Shown here: one piece after another, positions 9,704 to 18,047 of the stretch
Layout: the number at the start of each line of letters is the position of its first letter
Numbering within the stretch: the stretch's first letter is position 1
Assembly: GCA_027451865.1 (NCBI GenBank)
Contig: DAIDHW010000010.1
Span: 1-62,710 of the forward strand
DNA from: Leptolyngbyaceae cyanobacterium clean351
Lineage (GTDB): Bacteria; Cyanobacteriota; Cyanobacteriia; DAIDHW01
Length of the DNA: 62,710 nt
Reading direction: 5' to 3'
Notes under the pieces: generated by a model
Databases searched by the model: none
What the model saw: only the letters and a program-made list of their open reading frames with translations
Told to the model about the DNA's origin: nothing
Position numbers and translations under genes: made by a program

Positions 9704-10165
9704 ATGGCAAAGCGCGTTCAATTAGTCTTAAGAGAAGAAGTCAGGAAGCTTGGCAAGTCCGGAGATCTGGTAGAAGTAGCCCCCGGCTACGCCCGCAACT
9801 ACCTCATCCCCCAAGGGGTTGCCGTACTGGCTACCCCCGGTGTTCTCAAGCAGGCGGAGCGCCGGCGGCAGCAAGAAGAGGAGCGACAGTTGGCTCTTAA
9901 AGAATTAGCAATCAGCCATAAGTCAACTCTAGAGGCTCTAACTACTCTGACGGTGGCTAAGCAGGCAGGAGAAAAAGAAAGTCTGTTTGGCACCGTGACT
10001 GAGCGGGAAGTGGCGGCCTTGATTCAAGAGCTGACTGGTATTGAGGTAGACCGGCGACTAGTTACTTTGCCTGAAATCCACAAACTAGGTAACTACACAG
10101 CCCAGATCAAGCTCCACTCCCAAGTGGTAGCAGAAGTGCAAGTTCAGGTGGTGGCAGCTAACTAG
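9704..10165 (+). CDS. rplI: 50S ribosomal protein L9
   Basis: Ribosomal protein of the large subunit, bridging two domains with a long central helix. The ATG at 9704 gives 153 residues beginning [17 protein letters not shown], with the conserved [19 protein letters not shown] and, in the C-terminal domain, KESLFGTVT. The frame is open 11 codons further upstream (to 9671), but that segment has no family match. A strong terminator lies 30 bp after the stop codon. Confidence 0.96.
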   Translation: MAKRVQLVLREEVRKLGKSGDLVEVAPGYARNYLIPQGVAVLATPGVLKQAERRRQQEEERQLALKELAISHKSTLEALTTLTVAKQAGEKESLFGTVTEREVAALIQELTGIEVDRRLVTLPEIHKLGNYTAQIKLHSQVVAEVQVQVVAAN

Positions 10166-10194
10166 ACTGGGACTTTAGTTGCTTCAGTGGTAGG

Positions 10195-10222
10195 TCGGGG
10201 GCCCCGGGCCCCCGATTTTGTT
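10195..10222 (+). terminator. Rho-independent terminator after rplI
   Basis: A near-perfect 21-base inverted repeat, 10-base arms TCGGGGGCCC and GGGCCCCCGA around one C, is followed at once by TTTTGTT. A real hairpin would open the innermost pairs to make a loop. It lies between convergent rplI and glnA, so the dyad may also help end glnA transcripts, although the T-run serves the plus strand. Confidence 0.8.
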
Positions 10223-10237
10223 GGCGTGGACCTTGAC

Positions 10238-11650
10238 CTAAACGTCGTAGTAGAGGGCGAACTCGTAGGGGTGGGGCCGGATGTTGACGTCTAGGGACTC
10301 CTTAGACTTGTAGTCGATCCAGGTTTGGATGAAGTCTTCCGTAAACACTCCCCCGGCAAGCAGGAAGTCGTGGTCTGCCCTGAGGTTTTTGAGGGCCTCC
10401 TGGAGGGACCCCGGTGTAGAAGGCACGTGGGCTTTTTCCTCGGCACTGAGTTCATAGATGTCCACATCCATAGGGCTGCCGGGGTCGATGCGATTTTTGA
10501 TCCCATCTAGACCCGCCAGTAACATAGCCGAAAAAGCTAGGTAGGGGTTGCAGGAGGCATCCGGGCAGCGGAATTCCATCCGCTTGGCCTTGGGATTGCC
10601 ACCCGTGAGGGGGATGCGCACGGAAGCAGAACGATTGCCCTGAGAGTAGGCTAGGTTAACTGGGGCTTCAAAACCAGGTACCAGGCGCTTGTAGGAGTTG
10701 GTAGTCGGGTTAGTTATGGCCAGCAGGGCCGGGGCATGCCGCAGTAGACCGCCGATGTAGTGTAAGGCACTTTCGCTCAGGTCTGCATAACCACCACCGA
10801 AGAAGGTGGGTTGACCGTCCTTCCAGATGGATTGGTGAACATGCATCCCGGAGCCGTTATCGCCAAACAGGGGCTTGGGCATAAAGGTAACGGTCTTACC
10901 GTACTTACGGGCCACGTTTTTGATGGCATACTTGTAGGTCATCAGGTAATCTGCCGCCTTCACTAGGGAAGCAAAGCGAAACCCTAGTTCGCACTGACCA
11001 CCAGTGGCTACCTCGTGGTGGTGCTTTTCGATGGGCACCCCACACTTGGCCATGGTTAGCAGCATTTCAGTGCGCAAGTCCTGGAGGGTATCAATGGGAG
11101 CTACCGGGAAGTAGCCCTGCTTAGGCCGGATCTTATTGCCTAAATTGCCTTCCATTTCTTCCCGGCCGCTGTTCCAGAAGCCTTCGGAACTGTCCACCTG
11201 ATAGTAGCCCTTGTTTTCCGCCTGGCCGTAGCGCACATCATCAAATACAAAGAATTCTGCCTCCGGCCCGAAAAAGGCTTCGGTACCAATACCAGTAGAT
11301 ACCAGGTAGTCGAGGGCTTTCTGGGCGATCGCTCGGGGACAGCGGGAGTAGGGCTGGCCGGTGCGCGGCTCCACAATACTACAGACAATACTTAGGGTAG
11401 GAACCTCCATGAAGGGGTCCTCCCAGGTAGCATTAGGGTCTAGGACCATCGCCATGTCTGAATCATTGATGGACTTCCAGCCCCGGATACTAGAACCATC
11501 AAAGGCTACCCCGGCAGTAAAGCTGGACTCATCGATCTGGCTCTTGTGGACAGTCAAGTGCTGCCAGGTGCCGGGCATGTCAATAAACTTGAGGTCAATC
11601 AACTCATACTTTTGATCGATTAAGCTCAAGATTTCCTGGGGCGTGGGCAT
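10238..11650 (-). CDS. glnA: Glutamine synthetase type I
   Basis: Dodecameric enzyme assimilating ammonium by ATP-dependent amidation of glutamate, the entry point of nitrogen in cyanobacteria. The 470-residue product matches GSI length. Visible signatures are the N-terminal [11 protein letters not shown], the metal-binding [10 protein letters not shown], the ATP and glutamate region [26 protein letters not shown], and the Arg-rich RSASVRIP. It is convergent with rplI and divergent from apcF. An NtcA-type promoter lies upstream, as expected for nitrogen control. I see no gene for a small inactivating factor (GifA/GifB) in the window. Confidence 0.98.
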   Translation of the reverse strand: MPTPQEILSLIDQKYELIDLKFIDMPGTWQHLTVHKSQIDESSFTAGVAFDGSSIRGWKSINDSDMAMVLDPNATWEDPFMEVPTLSIVCSIVEPRTGQPYSRCPRAIAQKALDYLVSTGIGTEAFFGPEAEFFVFDDVRYGQAENKGYYQVDSSEGFWNSGREEMEGNLGNKIRPKQGYFPVAPIDTLQDLRTEMLLTMAKCGVPIEKHHHEVATGGQCELGFRFASLVKAADYLMTYKYAIKNVARKYGKTVTFMPKPLFGDNGSGMHVHQSIWKDGQPTFFGGGYADLSESALHYIGGLLRHAPALLAITNPTTNSYKRLVPGFEAPVNLAYSQGNRSASVRIPLTGGNPKAKRMEFRCPDASCNPYLAFSAMLLAGLDGIKNRIDPGSPMDVDIYELSAEEKAHVPSTPGSLQEALKNLRADHDFLLAGGVFTEDFIQTWIDYKSKESLDVNIRPHPYEFALYYDV

Positions 11651-11724
11651 AGCTTTTCCTCTGGATAATACTGGTGGGAGACACGGTCAAAACAAACTAC
11701 AGATGGTGGTCTCGCATCTGAACC

Positions 11725-11766
11725 ATACTAGGGACTGAAGAGACGCGTTTTTGTGCTTTATGCTAC
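11725..11766 (-). promoter_or_regulatory. NtcA-activated glnA promoter
   Basis: On the minus strand the half-sites GTA and CAC are separated by exactly eight bases (11766-11753), then 22 bases separate this box from a -10 hexamer TAGTAT (11730-11725). Known NtcA class II promoters have GTA-N8-TAC about 20-24 bases before a TAN3T box, with the activator replacing the -35 element. Here the second half-site is CAC rather than TAC. The -10 lies 75 bp from the glnA start codon. I find no competing -35 hexamer. Confidence 0.75.
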
Positions 11767-11902
11767 ATTTTGCCCAGCCGCCAATTCTAACAAAGTGTAA
11801 AGGGGAACAATCCGCAGCCTCAGGGGGGGACGTCGGTGTGGTAAGCTGAACGGAAATTCTAATTAATCGCTCATAAAGACCTCTGGGGGAGAAATTTTTA
11901 GT

Positions 11903-12412
11903 ATGCGGGACGCAGTCACTAACCTAATTCAGAACTACGACCTAGGCGGGCGCTACCTGGACGGAGACGCCATGGACCGGCTAAAAACCTACTTCCAAAC
12001 TGGAGTAGCTCGAGTGCAGGTGGCCGCTATCATCAACGGCAACGCCGCCGGTATTGTTAAACAAGCAGGTTCCCAGTTGTTCGCTGAACAACCTGAGCTG
12101 ATCCGCCCCGGGGGCAACGCCTACACCACCCGCCGCTACGCTGCCTGCCTGCGGGATATGGACTACTACCTGCGCTACGCCAGCTACGCTTTGGTGGCGG
12201 GCAGTACAGATATTCTGGATGAACGGGTGCTCCAAGGGCTCCGGGAAACCTACAACTCTCTCGGGGTACCCCTCGGGCCCACTATTTGTGGTATCCAGAT
12301 GATGAAGGAGATTGTTAAACAGCAGGCCACTAAGGCCGGGGTGACCGACTTGGGGATCGTCGACCAACCCTTCGATCACTTAGCGGCTGAACTAGCTGAA
12401 CGGGATATCTAA
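11903..12412 (+). CDS. apcF: Allophycocyanin beta-18 subunit, phycobilisome core
   Basis: Minor core subunit that pairs with the ApcE chromophore domain to form a terminal emitter of the phycobilisome. The 169-residue sequence starts MRDAVTNLIQNYDLGGRYLD, which separates ApcF from ApcB, and has the methylatable Asn and bilin-binding Cys in NAYTTRRYAACLRDMDYYLR. Asp and Arg residues that contact the phycocyanobilin are intact. A purine-rich GGGGGAGA precedes the start. It stands apart from any other phycobilisome gene and is followed 7 bp later by a methionine aminopeptidase gene. Confidence 0.93.
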   Translation: MRDAVTNLIQNYDLGGRYLDGDAMDRLKTYFQTGVARVQVAAIINGNAAGIVKQAGSQLFAEQPELIRPGGNAYTTRRYAACLRDMDYYLRYASYALVAGSTDILDERVLQGLRETYNSLGVPLGPTICGIQMMKEIVKQQATKAGVTDLGIVDQPFDHLAAELAERDI

Positions 12413-12419
12413 GTCTCCC

Positions 12420-13202
12420 TTGCTGTCTTCTGCTCCCAGGGTCTGGGGGGAGACTAAGTCGGCCCCGGAAATCAAGCTGATGCGCCGGGCAGGTGAGATT
12501 GTGGCTGCAGTACTGCAAGAACTGACCGCTCTGGTGAAACCAGGGGTGACAACTGCTGAACTAGACCGCTACGCTGAGGGGCGAATCCGGGCCCTGGGGG
12601 CAGTCCCCAGCTTCAAGGGCTACCATGGATTCCCGGCTACTCTTTGCACCTCCATTAACCAGGAAGTAGTGCACGGGATTCCTGACCCCCGACGGGTACT
12701 CCAGGATGGAGACCTGCTGAAGATTGATGCCGGGGCATCTTACCAGGGGTTCCACGCTGATTCCTGTGTGGCAGTGGCCGTAGGGACCCCTCCACCGGCG
12801 GTGACAACCCTAATTGCCAAGGCTCAGGGAGCTCTGGATGCTGCCCTCCTTCCGGTAAAAGCGGGCAACTATCTTCTTGACATAGCCTCTTGTGTAGAGG
12901 ATTACGCTTTCAGTCAGGGGGTCTCAGTAGTGCAGGAGTTCACGGGGCACGGGATTGGGCGTAATCTCCACGAAGAGCCAGCGGTTTTCAACTACCGCAC
13001 TATCAGTTTGCCCAACGTACAACTACGGGCCGGGATGGTTCTGGCCCTCGAACCAATCATTAATGCCGGGGACCGCCGTGTGCGCACCCTAGCCGACCAA
13101 TGGACAGTAGTAACCACCGATGGCTCACTGTCAGCCCAGTTTGAGCACACGGTCCTGGTGACTGCCACTGGGGGAGAGGTCCTCACCCAGCGATTTAGCT
13201 AG
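12420..13202 (+). CDS. map: Methionine aminopeptidase, type I (copy 1)
   Basis: Metalloenzyme removing N-terminal methionine from nascent proteins. The frame of 260 residues opens with a TTG; the next ATG (12480) falls at MRRAG and would cut into the fold, so the TTG is preferred though its ribosome-binding site is weak. Ligands are seen: the two Asp in DAGASYQGFHADS, His in TGHGIGRNLHEEP, Glu in LEPIINAG and Glu in AQFEHTVLVT. It begins 7 bp after apcF and may be co-transcribed. A second paralogue lies at 25856. Confidence 0.9.
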   Translation: MLSSAPRVWGETKSAPEIKLMRRAGEIVAAVLQELTALVKPGVTTAELDRYAEGRIRALGAVPSFKGYHGFPATLCTSINQEVVHGIPDPRRVLQDGDLLKIDAGASYQGFHADSCVAVAVGTPPPAVTTLIAKAQGALDAALLPVKAGNYLLDIASCVEDYAFSQGVSVVQEFTGHGIGRNLHEEPAVFNYRTISLPNVQLRAGMVLALEPIINAGDRRVRTLADQWTVVTTDGSLSAQFEHTVLVTATGGEVLTQRFS

Positions 13203-13339
13203 GAACCCTGTGAGGTCAAAATGACTACGGCAGCTAGATTTGATCAGATCTTTGGACACCATCATTCCCATGTGCATTCTCCGTGAGGGCCTTTTGGGAT
13301 AATTGACCTTCCCGGGGAAAGAACAGGTACTTAGGAATG

Positions 13340-13502
13340 CCCGCGAGATGCTAGAGCAGTCAGGGGGGGTGTGGTTCGAGCCTTTGGGTTCGCCCTTGAA
13401 GAGTTTAGTGATCTGCCGGTGCTCAGGGAGCTCGCTTCCCTGGCGCAGCTAGCTATGAACCACGGCCAATCCTGGCCGGCCCGTTTCTGCCTTGACTGCT
13501 AA
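13340..13502 (+). ncRNA. Candidate structured small RNA in a 311-bp gap
   Basis: The gap 13203-13513 has no convincing reading frame. It contains four nested complementary pairs: AGCAGTCA (13355-13362) with TGACTGCT (13493-13500); GTGGTTC (13371-13377) with GAACCAC (13457-13463); CTGC (13413-13416) with GCAG (13445-13448); CAGGGA (13424-13429) with TCCCTG (13437-13442). Together they make one long irregular hairpin of about 150 bases, the general shape and size of a 6S RNA, though I cannot confirm that family. A TTGACC hexamer at 13303-13308 could serve as -35; the -10 is poor. The strand is uncertain because the pairing reads equally on both strands. Confidence 0.4.
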
Positions 13503-13513
13503 AGTGTAATACC

Positions 13514-14467
13514 TTAAGCGAATCCTCCAAGTTCAACCTGCCAAAATTCGTGGGTCGTACTGCCGGCCCCGTGGCCATGTTTGGACTGATAGAGGGTGTC
13601 GTTGAGGACTCTACCCCACTGCTGGTTATTCGTGCCAAAGTCGAAGTAACGGAACCCCCGTTCCTGGGCCCAGTGGATACAGTGGTCGTAGACAAAGTCC
13701 TGGGCACAACAAACAAATCCTAGTTCCGTGGCGGCGGCGTACTGCACGTGCACTGCCTGGGGGTAAATAAATAGCACTACTCCTGCCAAAACTTCTGTCC
13801 CCTGGTAGGCAACCACACACTCGATCTGATCCGGAAACCAAGATTGCAACTGGGAAATTTCGGCCAAGGAATGGACGGGTTGAGTCTGGTATCTGGCTGC
13901 CAAGTTCTCCACCAGCACCGGCCAAAAGTTTTCCAGGGTGGCCCCGACCTGGAGAGTCAAGTTCATCCGGGCAGCTTTCTTGAGGGATTTTTTCTTTGAG
14001 CCGCTTAGGGCCGCTCGGTGGGCTAGATCAATGGTGGCAGAAAGTTGGCAACCCACCAGGCGAGCTCCCAACCCTTGGAGCACCCACAGGTCATCCATCC
14101 AGGGAGTCTGCTGATAGATGAAAGGCACCGGCTTATAAATCAAGGCTTCAAATCCTGCTCGCCTATACCTGCCAAGTACCATCTTCCACACCCGCTCGAG
14201 GGTCTCTAGACCCGGAGGCTGGCGATAGATAAGACCCCCAAAAGTAAGACCCGGGTGGCTAACAACCCGCGTAGGCTGACCCAGGTCTTGGGCGGCCGGC
14301 AAGACTGCTCTGAGGGACTCGTCCTTCACTACTAGCGAACAGTCCCGAAACCGGTCACCGTGATAACTAAGAAACTGGCGGGTCTGCAAAAACGTGCCGG
14401 TCTTAGCTGCTCGGACAAGATTATCCCAGGCAGTAGCATCTTCAGAACAGTAGGGGAGAACCTCCAC
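13514..14467 (-). CDS. FemAB/GNAT-like acyltransferase
   Basis: A 317-residue protein resembling FemAB-type and GNAT-fold aminoacyl- or acyl-transferases, which use a tandem acetyltransferase-like fold to modify cell-wall or surface-glycan precursors. Pointers are the N-terminal LQTRQFLSYHGDRF, the basic GSKKKSLKKAARMNLT in the middle, and the C-terminal YFDFGTNNQQWGRVLNDTLY followed by SKHGHGAG. No membrane segment is evident. Its start codon directly abuts the stop of the upstream methyltransferase gene, so the two are very likely translated together and may act in one modification pathway. Substrate unknown. Confidence 0.65.
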   Translation of the reverse strand: MEVLPYCSEDATAWDNLVRAAKTGTFLQTRQFLSYHGDRFRDCSLVVKDESLRAVLPAAQDLGQPTRVVSHPGLTFGGLIYRQPPGLETLERVWKMVLGRYRRAGFEALIYKPVPFIYQQTPWMDDLWVLQGLGARLVGCQLSATIDLAHRAALSGSKKKSLKKAARMNLTLQVGATLENFWPVLVENLAARYQTQPVHSLAEISQLQSWFPDQIECVVAYQGTEVLAGVVLFIYPQAVHVQYAAATELGFVCCAQDFVYDHCIHWAQERGFRYFDFGTNNQQWGRVLNDTLYQSKHGHGAGSTTHEFWQVELGGFA

Positions 14468-15217
14468 CTAGGCCCGCCGACAGTTGACGTAGATTTCGCT
14501 AGCCAGCTCCGGCAGATCACGCCCCAGCTCAAATAAGCCCGACAGCATCTCAGGGGAGAGGACGGAGCGGATGGCAGCCATCTGGCCATGGGTAAAGGGC
14601 TTGAGAAAATAGCCCCCCTCATTTACTACTGTCAGGCCGGCCCTGGTAGCCTGGGTCCTGAGCAGGTCAAGATCATAAACCTGGTATTGATTGAGGGCCT
14701 GGTTGCGCTGGGACATGGTCTTGACGTCGGGGATCAAGCCCATCGCCTTAGCTAGACGCCGGTGCAGGGAGTGGGCGTTGGGAACATTCACGTGGGCCCA
14801 GGTGTGTTGGGCCATCAAACTGGCCACTGCCCCCAGAAAACGCTCCGGGTCTGCTACTTCGTGGAGAACACAGGAACAGATCACCAGATCCGGGGGACCT
14901 GCTGTCGCCAGGACTTGCGGCCAAACCTGCTCCAGGAACCCAGGCACCAGCATCAGGTGTTGCGGGGCCTGGGCTTGGGCTTGCTCCCGAAACTCTGGGC
15001 TCGGCTCAATGATCACCCAGCGCTGCAGACCCTGGTCCGGGGAGATCTGGTTGATCAATAGGTCACTGCCACAGCCTACCTCCACCACTACCCGGGGCCT
15101 GAGCTGATTGATCAGCTCCCGCAGGAGGTTTTGGCGAGCTGCCACCATGACGGCCTCAAATTCGTAGTCCTGGGTATAGGCGGCTGCGTAGGCCTGAATG
15201 CGTTGCTGGGGATCCAT
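14468..15217 (-). CDS. Class I SAM-dependent methyltransferase
   Basis: A 249-residue methyltransferase. Motif I is VVVEVGCGSDLL (about residues 44-55), followed by an acidic strand end in RWVIIEPSPEF and motif IV-like LVICSCVLHEVADPERFL. The N-terminal helix region (about 1-40) and a C-terminal region with NVPNAHSLHRRLAKAMG resemble small-molecule or sugar methyltransferases of surface-glycan clusters. It lies 5 bp after the ycf45-like gene and touches the FemAB-like gene, so it is the third gene of a leftward operon starting with ldpA. Substrate unknown. Confidence 0.8.
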   Translation of the reverse strand: MDPQQRIQAYAAAYTQDYEFEAVMVAARQNLLRELINQLRPRVVVEVGCGSDLLINQISPDQGLQRWVIIEPSPEFREQAQAQAPQHLMLVPGFLEQVWPQVLATAGPPDLVICSCVLHEVADPERFLGAVASLMAQHTWAHVNVPNAHSLHRRLAKAMGLIPDVKTMSQRNQALNQYQVYDLDLLRTQATRAGLTVVNEGGYFLKPFTHGQMAAIRSVLSPEMLSGLFELGRDLPELASEIYVNCRRA

Positions 15218-15222
15218 AGGGT

Positions 15223-16938
15223 TCAGGCGGGATAGATCCGCAGACGGCGATTGGGTTCCTCACCAAAACTGCGTGACTCTAGGCGGTAGTGCTCCACCAG
15301 TTCATGCTGAATCTTGCGGATACCAGCGGGGCGAGGCAATAGCTCCACCGGCTGTCCCTGGGGGATCACCACCTGCTCCACCGCTAGGCGGGCCTCCTCT
15401 AGGGCCTCAATCTCATCATCACTCTCACCGGTCATGTATAGGTCCAGATCGGTAACCGCCGGGGTCTCTGGTTCCTCCAGGTTCAGCATGCGCCGCAGGG
15501 CTCGGGCAATCTGGGAGAGGGAAGCAGACTTGATCGTGTAGATAGGCACCTGGCGAGCCTTGGCCATCTGGCGCAACTTGGTATAGCTTTTCATCTGGGA
15601 ACGTAGAGCTAAGGCCATATCAGCACCATCAATTTCCCTCGTGATCACCACCGGCAACTTGAGGGTTTGAATCACCTGTTCAATCTGATGACGTCCTATG
15701 GCGTAGGGATAGATGTGCAGAGGAGTGTCTTCTCCATTCAGGCCCGGCAGAGCAGGGGCCTCCCAGGGGGGAGTATACTCCTCCAGCATCTGGGCGAAGG
15801 ATTTTTCCCGGGGAGCGATAGGACTAAGGGAAAGAGGCTCCCCTGCTCCCCGCCAACTGCGCGGCCCGGGTCTAGTATTCACTTCTGGGGGGGCCGGGTC
15901 CTCGTAGGTGACTAGGACCTCTCCAGAGGGTTGGGCAGTGCGAGTCTGGATGCTAGGTTGGCGCCCCCGCAGCAGACTATCAACGGTGTCGGATACCTGC
16001 TGATGGACCACCCAGCTTTGCCGCTCTAGCATTTCCACCGCAATTTCAAAGGTAGGGGGGGATTTGCGCTCGAGGACGGTTTTCTGGCTGCCGCGCCGTC
16101 TAGCCTCGTCATCGCCCAGGGTAACAGCCTGAATTCCCCCAACTAAGTCTGCCAGGGTGGGATTTTTGATCAGATTCTCAATCCGGTTACCGTGGGCAGT
16201 GCCCACCAACTGGACTCCCCGTTCAGCAATAGTCCTGGCGGCTAGAGCTTCTAACTCGGTGCCAATCTCATCGATGACAATGACCTCAGGCATGTGATTT
16301 TCTACCGCCTCGATCATCACCTGATGTTGCAGTTCAGGCCGGGCCACCTGCATCCGCCGGGCTCGACCGATGGCAGGGTGGGGTACATCCCCGTCCCCGG
16401 CAATCTCATTGGAGCTATCAATGATTACCACTCGCCTATGGAGGTCATCGGCTAAGACTCGGGCAATTTCTCGCAGGGCAGTGGTTTTTCCTACCCCGGG
16501 GCGGCCCAACATCAGGATGGACTTATTGGTTTCCACCAGGTCCCGGATCATGCCAATAGTCCCAAACACTGCCCGGCCCACGCGACAGGTAAGGCCAATG
16601 ATCTCTCCCCGGCGATTGCGTAGGGCACTGATCCGGTGCAAGGTCCCCTCAATCCCGGCCCGGTTATCCCCACTAAACTCTCCCACCCGGTCGATACAGT
16701 ACTGCAAGTCGGCCTTGGTAACGGGGATCTGGGCTAGGTAGGCAGCTCCGGCGGGAAAGCGCGCCTCCGGCAACCGCCCAAGGTCCATGACCACTTCCAC
16801 CAGTTCCAGGCGGTCTGGGTGCTGCTCAAGGGGTTGAGACAGGTGCGGCGGAATGATCTGCATCATCTGGTCTAGATCATCGGTCACTTGCCGACTATGG
16901 GTCAGCCCTGGCGGAGTCTCGTGCACAGAATCAATCAT
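15223..16938 (-). CDS. Ycf45-type AAA ATPase with R3H domain
   Basis: A 571-residue protein with a SpoIIIAA/GspE-like ATPase domain in its first half and a C-terminal single-strand nucleic-acid-binding R3H domain. Walker A is GRPGVGKTT (145-153) and Walker B VIDEIGTE; the arginine-rich LGDDEARRRGSQKTVLERKS follows. The R3H-type end reads HYRLESRSFGEEPNRRLRIY. A proline-rich linker (about 345-385) joins the parts. Homologues are universal in cyanobacteria and some algal plastids (ycf45); the function is not established. It lies between ldpA and the methyltransferase. Confidence 0.85.
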   Translation of the reverse strand: MIDSVHETPPGLTHSRQVTDDLDQMMQIIPPHLSQPLEQHPDRLELVEVVMDLGRLPEARFPAGAAYLAQIPVTKADLQYCIDRVGEFSGDNRAGIEGTLHRISALRNRRGEIIGLTCRVGRAVFGTIGMIRDLVETNKSILMLGRPGVGKTTALREIARVLADDLHRRVVIIDSSNEIAGDGDVPHPAIGRARRMQVARPELQHQVMIEAVENHMPEVIVIDEIGTELEALAARTIAERGVQLVGTAHGNRIENLIKNPTLADLVGGIQAVTLGDDEARRRGSQKTVLERKSPPTFEIAVEMLERQSWVVHQQVSDTVDSLLRGRQPSIQTRTAQPSGEVLVTYEDPAPPEVNTRPGPRSWRGAGEPLSLSPIAPREKSFAQMLEEYTPPWEAPALPGLNGEDTPLHIYPYAIGRHQIEQVIQTLKLPVVITREIDGADMALALRSQMKSYTKLRQMAKARQVPIYTIKSASLSQIARALRRMLNLEEPETPAVTDLDLYMTGESDDEIEALEEARLAVEQVVIPQGQPVELLPRPAGIRKIQHELVEHYRLESRSFGEEPNRRLRIYPA

Positions 16939-16957
16939 GGCATCTAGGGGAGAAAGA

Positions 16958-18013
16958 CTATCCAGTCATCGCACCAGTCAAAGCCTCAGGGTTTTTGATC
17001 CCCTGGACCAGGGACCTAGCCAGGTCCACAACTCGGGTCATGGTCTGGGGTCTCACCTCCAGGGGTTCAGATCCCAGGCCATCCAAGAGGGGATTGACAA
17101 GAGCACGGGCATAGCTACCATAACCAATTCCCGCCACCCAGGGGCCCCTCTGGCTAGTCCCCTTGAGGAGACCCAGGGCAGCTAACCTAAGGGCAGTTTG
17201 GTCGTTAGTACCCCCTGCTAGCTGTACATAACCGGGCAGCCCCGCCGCCAGGACTTTTTGGCCTAACCTGAGGGCTGCCCGGGTAGCTCCTACCCCCAGA
17301 TCACCACTCATGGGCCGGCCATCGGTCTGCCACACCAGGGGACAGGGAAGGGGAGTAATCAGCTCTAACAGGAAGTGTAGGTAGTCTAGGAGCCCTTCTC
17401 CGTCTCCACAACTAATGGCTAACAACTGCAGACGCCCTACCCAGGGCTGAACCTGGGCCCACAGCCGGCGAAAGCTCTCTTGATGACCAACTTGGGTGTG
17501 CAACTCCAGAGCATCTACCCCTGCTCCCAACACCAAGGGAGCTAGGTCCGCCACGGAGGAGCCCAAGGGTCGCGTGGTGATGATCTGGGGGGGACATAAG
17601 GGCAGGCACCGCCCGCAGCCGTAGCAGCGGGGGTCCACGACCCCCGAAAATTGGGGACCGAAGACTATGGCCTCCGCCGGGCAAGCCCTGGCACACGGCT
17701 GGGGGCATTCCGGAGGACAGGCGTGGGAGTCGAAGGATGCCTTGCGAAAGTGGGGGTCTTCCCCGTCGTTAAAACTGACCATCAGCCAGGGCTGGGGGCG
17801 GTCCGGTTGCAGTACTGCCGCTGCCCTCAGGCCCGCTTGGGCACTTGCCACCACTGCCGGGTCTGGGGCCACGTCTATACAGTCCGCCCCCGCCAGGGTG
17901 TAGGCTAGAGCAAGATTGCGCACGGCTGGCAGATGTTGATAGCTGGCGCCGCAGATGAGCTTGAACCAACGACCTGCTTGGAGGGAATTTAGAGGTGAAT
18001 CTGGGTAGGTCAC
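16958..18013 (-). CDS. ldpA: LdpA, iron-sulfur protein of clock input
   Basis: A 351-residue protein matching LdpA, known in Synechococcus elongatus to carry redox-active iron-sulfur clusters and to tune circadian period to light and redox state. The N-terminus MTYPDSPLNSLQAGRWFKLICGAS and a TIM-barrel-like first half are typical. Two cluster motifs are visible in CPPECPQPCARACP and CYGCGRCLPLCPP. It heads a leftward cluster with ycf45, a methyltransferase and a FemAB-like gene. Only 34 bp separate it from the divergent cysteine desulfurase gene, so their promoters must overlap. Confidence 0.88.
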   Translation of the reverse strand: MTYPDSPLNSLQAGRWFKLICGASYQHLPAVRNLALAYTLAGADCIDVAPDPAVVASAQAGLRAAAVLQPDRPQPWLMVSFNDGEDPHFRKASFDSHACPPECPQPCARACPAEAIVFGPQFSGVVDPRCYGCGRCLPLCPPQIITTRPLGSSVADLAPLVLGAGVDALELHTQVGHQESFRRLWAQVQPWVGRLQLLAISCGDGEGLLDYLHFLLELITPLPCPLVWQTDGRPMSGDLGVGATRAALRLGQKVLAAGLPGYVQLAGGTNDQTALRLAALGLLKGTSQRGPWVAGIGYGSYARALVNPLLDGLGSEPLEVRPQTMTRVVDLARSLVQGIKNPEALTGAMTG

Positions 18014-18047
18014 AATACTAACTTAAACCAAATTTTCACCCATCGGC

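Noticed and set aside
13371-13395. GGTTCGAGCC resembling a tRNA T-loop
   Set aside because: No acceptor, D or anticodon stems fit around it; it takes part in the nested hairpin instead.
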